NCBI GenBank assembly: GCA_017613735.1 | Contig: JAGADF010000010.1 | Span: forward strand, 106,183-170,182 | Direction: 5' to 3' | DNA from: Clostridia bacterium | GTDB lineage: Bacteria; Bacillota; Clostridia; Oscillospirales; Acutalibacteraceae | Length of the DNA stretch: 64,000 bases | Made by a program: the position numbers and the translations under genes | The notes under the pieces: model-generated | Told to the model about the DNA's origin: nothing | Seen by the model: only the letters and a program-made list of their open reading frames with translations | The model's database searches: none | In this document: piece by piece, positions 62,501 through 64,000 of the stretch | Layout: every line of letters starts with the position of its first letter | Numbering within the stretch: position 1 is the stretch's first letter

Positions 62501-63754
62501 ATGGATTTACAGAGAATAATTGACAAAAGGGATTGGGCTGCCAAGTATATGATTGATGAAATCACTCATATCATCAAGACCTTTGAAAAAAGAGGTCCCG
62601 GCTCAAAGGGCGAATTACAGGCGTGCGAGTATATGGCAGACGTGCTTAAGAACGACTGCGGCTGCGACAGCGCAGAGGTTGAAAGCTTTAAGGAGAATCC
62701 CGGCTCGTTCTTCGGCTGGATTTACTTTACAATCACCTTTGTTCTTCTTGCAATCGCTCTTTTCTTTGTGTTCCCGCTCGCTTCGGTTGTTCTTATAGTT
62801 GCCGGACTTATCATTGTTTTCCTTCAGTTCGGTCTTTACAAGAAATTTATCGACAAGGCGTTTAAAGAGGAAACGGGACACAATGTAACCGCCGTTAAAA
62901 AGCCCACGGGTGAGGTTAAGAGAAGGCTTGTTTTCAACGGTCACCCCGACGCTGCGTGGGAATGGCCCGTAAACTATGCTCTCGGCGGCGTAGGCTTCGA
63001 GTCTCACGCAATCATCTGCGGCGTAGGCGCGGTTTTCTACATTGTTGTTTCAATTATCTATCTTGCGAATCACGGTCTTATGGGACTTCTTGTAAACGGT
63101 AACGCTTCAACGGGCGACTGGTTTGTAAAGTGCGCTCTCTGGGGACTTATCTTTGTTCCGTTTGAATTCGGTCTCTATTTTATGTGGAATAAAAAGAGAA
63201 TAGTTGACGGCGCTAACGATAACCTTACGGGTTGCTATATGGGCATCGCCGTTCTCAAGGCTCTCAAGGACGAAGGCATCGAGCTTGAAAACACCGAGCT
63301 TGCGGTTGTTCTTACAGGCTCCGAGGAAGCGGGACTTCGCGGCGCGAAGGCATGGAGCGAGGCTCATAAAAACGACTGGCACGACGTTCCAACCTTCTTC
63401 TTCTCGTATGATACGATTCACGACCCGAAATACCTTATGGTTAACTACCGCGACCTCAACGGTACGGTCAAAGCCGACAAAGACGTATCCGATTTGTTCT
63501 ATGAGGCGGCAAAGGAGCTTGACGTTCACATTCTCAAGGGAATGGTTCCTCCGCTCGGCGGCGCTACCGACAACGCTGCGTTTTCTCAGGCGGGCTTCCG
63601 CTCAACGGGCATTACGGGACTTAACCACAAGCTCGAGGATTACTACCATACCCGCCGCGATACATACGACAATATGAACGAAAAGGGACTTGCGGACTGC
63701 TTCGCGGTATCGGTCAAGGCTCTTGAAATGTTCGACAACGGCGCAAAACAGTAA
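62501..63754 (+). CDS. M28-type metallopeptidase with membrane segments embedded in the catalytic domain
   Basis: Protein of 417 aa. The M28 zinc-ligand pattern is complete: His148 (FNGHPDAAWEW), Asp240 (DGANDNLTG), Glu275/Glu276 (TGSEEAGLRGAK), Asp304 (SYDTIHD) and His383 (YYHTRRDTYD). Four membrane segments lie at about 71-90, 92-112, 166-188 and 209-229, so the second pair interrupts the peptidase fold between the first and second zinc ligands. M28 enzymes are aminopeptidases; the substrate is unknown. A strong AAAGGGGGAG site precedes the ATG. Confidence 0.86.
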   Translation: MDLQRIIDKRDWAAKYMIDEITHIIKTFEKRGPGSKGELQACEYMADVLKNDCGCDSAEVESFKENPGSFFGWIYFTITFVLLAIALFFVFPLASVVLIVAGLIIVFLQFGLYKKFIDKAFKEETGHNVTAVKKPTGEVKRRLVFNGHPDAAWEWPVNYALGGVGFESHAIICGVGAVFYIVVSIIYLANHGLMGLLVNGNASTGDWFVKCALWGLIFVPFEFGLYFMWNKKRIVDGANDNLTGCYMGIAVLKALKDEGIELENTELAVVLTGSEEAGLRGAKAWSEAHKNDWHDVPTFFFSYDTIHDPKYLMVNYRDLNGTVKADKDVSDLFYEAAKELDVHILKGMVPPLGGATDNAAFSQAGFRSTGITGLNHKLEDYYHTRRDTYDNMNEKGLADCFAVSVKALEMFDNGAKQ

Positions 63755-63780
63755 GCCTAATACATTATTAATAAGAGGTT

Positions 63781-63819
63781 CGGTTTAGGGCGATACCGAC
63801 AAGGAGGTTTAAGCCCTAA
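63781..63819 (+). ncRNA. Candidate H-type RNA pseudoknot downstream of the M28 gene
   Basis: CGGT (63781-63784) pairs with ACCG (63795-63798), and the loop sequence TTAGGGC (63785-63791) pairs with GCCCTAA (63813-63819). Between them lies AAGGAGG. No gene follows closely. It could be part of a small RNA or riboswitch, ending at the hairpin near 63885. I know no family that matches. Confidence 0.35.
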
Positions 63820-63848
63820 AATAAGCACTTTTCCGTTATAACGGCTTC

Positions 63849-63887
63849 AAAAACGGGGTTAAGGCGTCAGCCTGAACCCCGTTTTAT
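63849..63887 (+). terminator. Terminator after the M28 gene and structured tail
   Basis: Hairpin AAAACGGGGTTaAGGC/GCCtGAACCCCGTTTT, GTCA-type loop, T's following. Confidence 0.8.
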
Positions 63888-63972
63888 TCATTGTTCTGAC
63901 GAAAAATTATCTTATTTTAGGGTGCAAAGCAGTTTTGGCAAAGTAATTTTAGTTCATAAAGTGATTATAAAA

Positions 63973-64000
63973 TCTCCTGCATACTTTCGTATTCAGGAGA
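63973..64000. terminator. Hairpin at the window end
   Basis: TCTCCTGcATAC/GTATtCAGGAGA with a short TTTC loop, in style like the valS leader terminator. Whether T's follow lies beyond the window. Confidence 0.5.

Noticed and set aside
63771-63825. PreQ1 class I riboswitch, suggested by AGAGGTTC
   Set aside because: The cytosine-rich loop and A-rich tail of that class are missing, and no queuosine gene follows in the window.

Overview
This window is a stretch of chromosome from an anaerobic, endospore-forming Firmicute of the class Clostridia, most likely an Oscillospiraceae/Ruminococcaceae-type gut bacterium. The evidence for this is a spoIIA operon (spoIIAA-spoIIAB-sigF), dipicolinate synthase genes (dpaAB), a SigH-like sigma factor, pyruvate:ferredoxin oxidoreductase, a V-type ATPase, a biotin-dependent Na+ pump, a hisZ/short-hisG histidine operon, a valine T-box and strong AGGAGG ribosome-binding sites. 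The genus is inferred. Nearly everything looks like core chromosome. There is no phage, transposase or CRISPR array.

Layout. 1-1.1 kb: 5' end of nusA behind rimP. 1.1-2 kb: a thioredoxin-like protein lacking its first active-site Cys, coupled to an Fe-S flavoprotein. 2.1-3.7 kb: an orphan E2-type acyltransferase with a very long charged helix. 3.7-4 kb: tRNA-Leu and a 45-bp direct repeat of its 3' end plus terminator, flanking a palindromic segment. 4-12.3 kb: a complete ten-gene histidine operon (hisZGDCBHAF-IE and a PHP histidinol phosphatase) read from one strong promoter. 12.5-18.6 kb: CNNM/CBS protein, PFOR, YebC. 18.6-22 kb: DtxR-type regulator, dpaAB, a membrane protein and an HD hydrolase. 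22-31.8 kb: RNase P RNA, small membrane protein, recD2, comF, then T-box-valS-folC, a secreted Ig-like/M14 peptidase and PspC. 31.8-37.3 kb: malate-handling enzymes divergent from uxaB-uxaC, and tRNA-Gly. 37.4-43 kb: spoIIA operon, CIRCE-groESL, sigma factor, a tRNA-like RNA element before a zinc-ribbon gene, PAP2 phosphatase. 43-47.6 kb: AlkD-like protein, metal P-type ATPase, a gene remnant and an apparently leaderless GH25 lysozyme. 47.6-51 kb: oxaloacetate decarboxylase Na+ pump. 51-53 kb: unknown membrane protein. 53-61.5 kb: nine-gene V-type ATPase operon. 61.6-64 kb: DUF2461 protein, an M28 peptidase with embedded membrane segments, and a structured non-coding tail.

How the genes fit together. 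The clearest physiological theme is sodium energetics: a putative malate dehydrogenase and malic enzyme (oxaloacetate/pyruvate node), a Na+-translocating oxaloacetate decarboxylase, PFOR, and a V-type ATPase whose c-ring subunit keeps the full Na+-ligand set known from Enterococcus hirae NtpK. A second theme is sporulation (spoIIA, dpaAB, SigH-like). The most interesting unexplained items are the tRNA-shaped element at about 41.9 kb, the pseudoknot-capable region after 63.75 kb, the E2/long-helix protein, the duplicated tRNA-Leu end, and the leaderless lysozyme gene.
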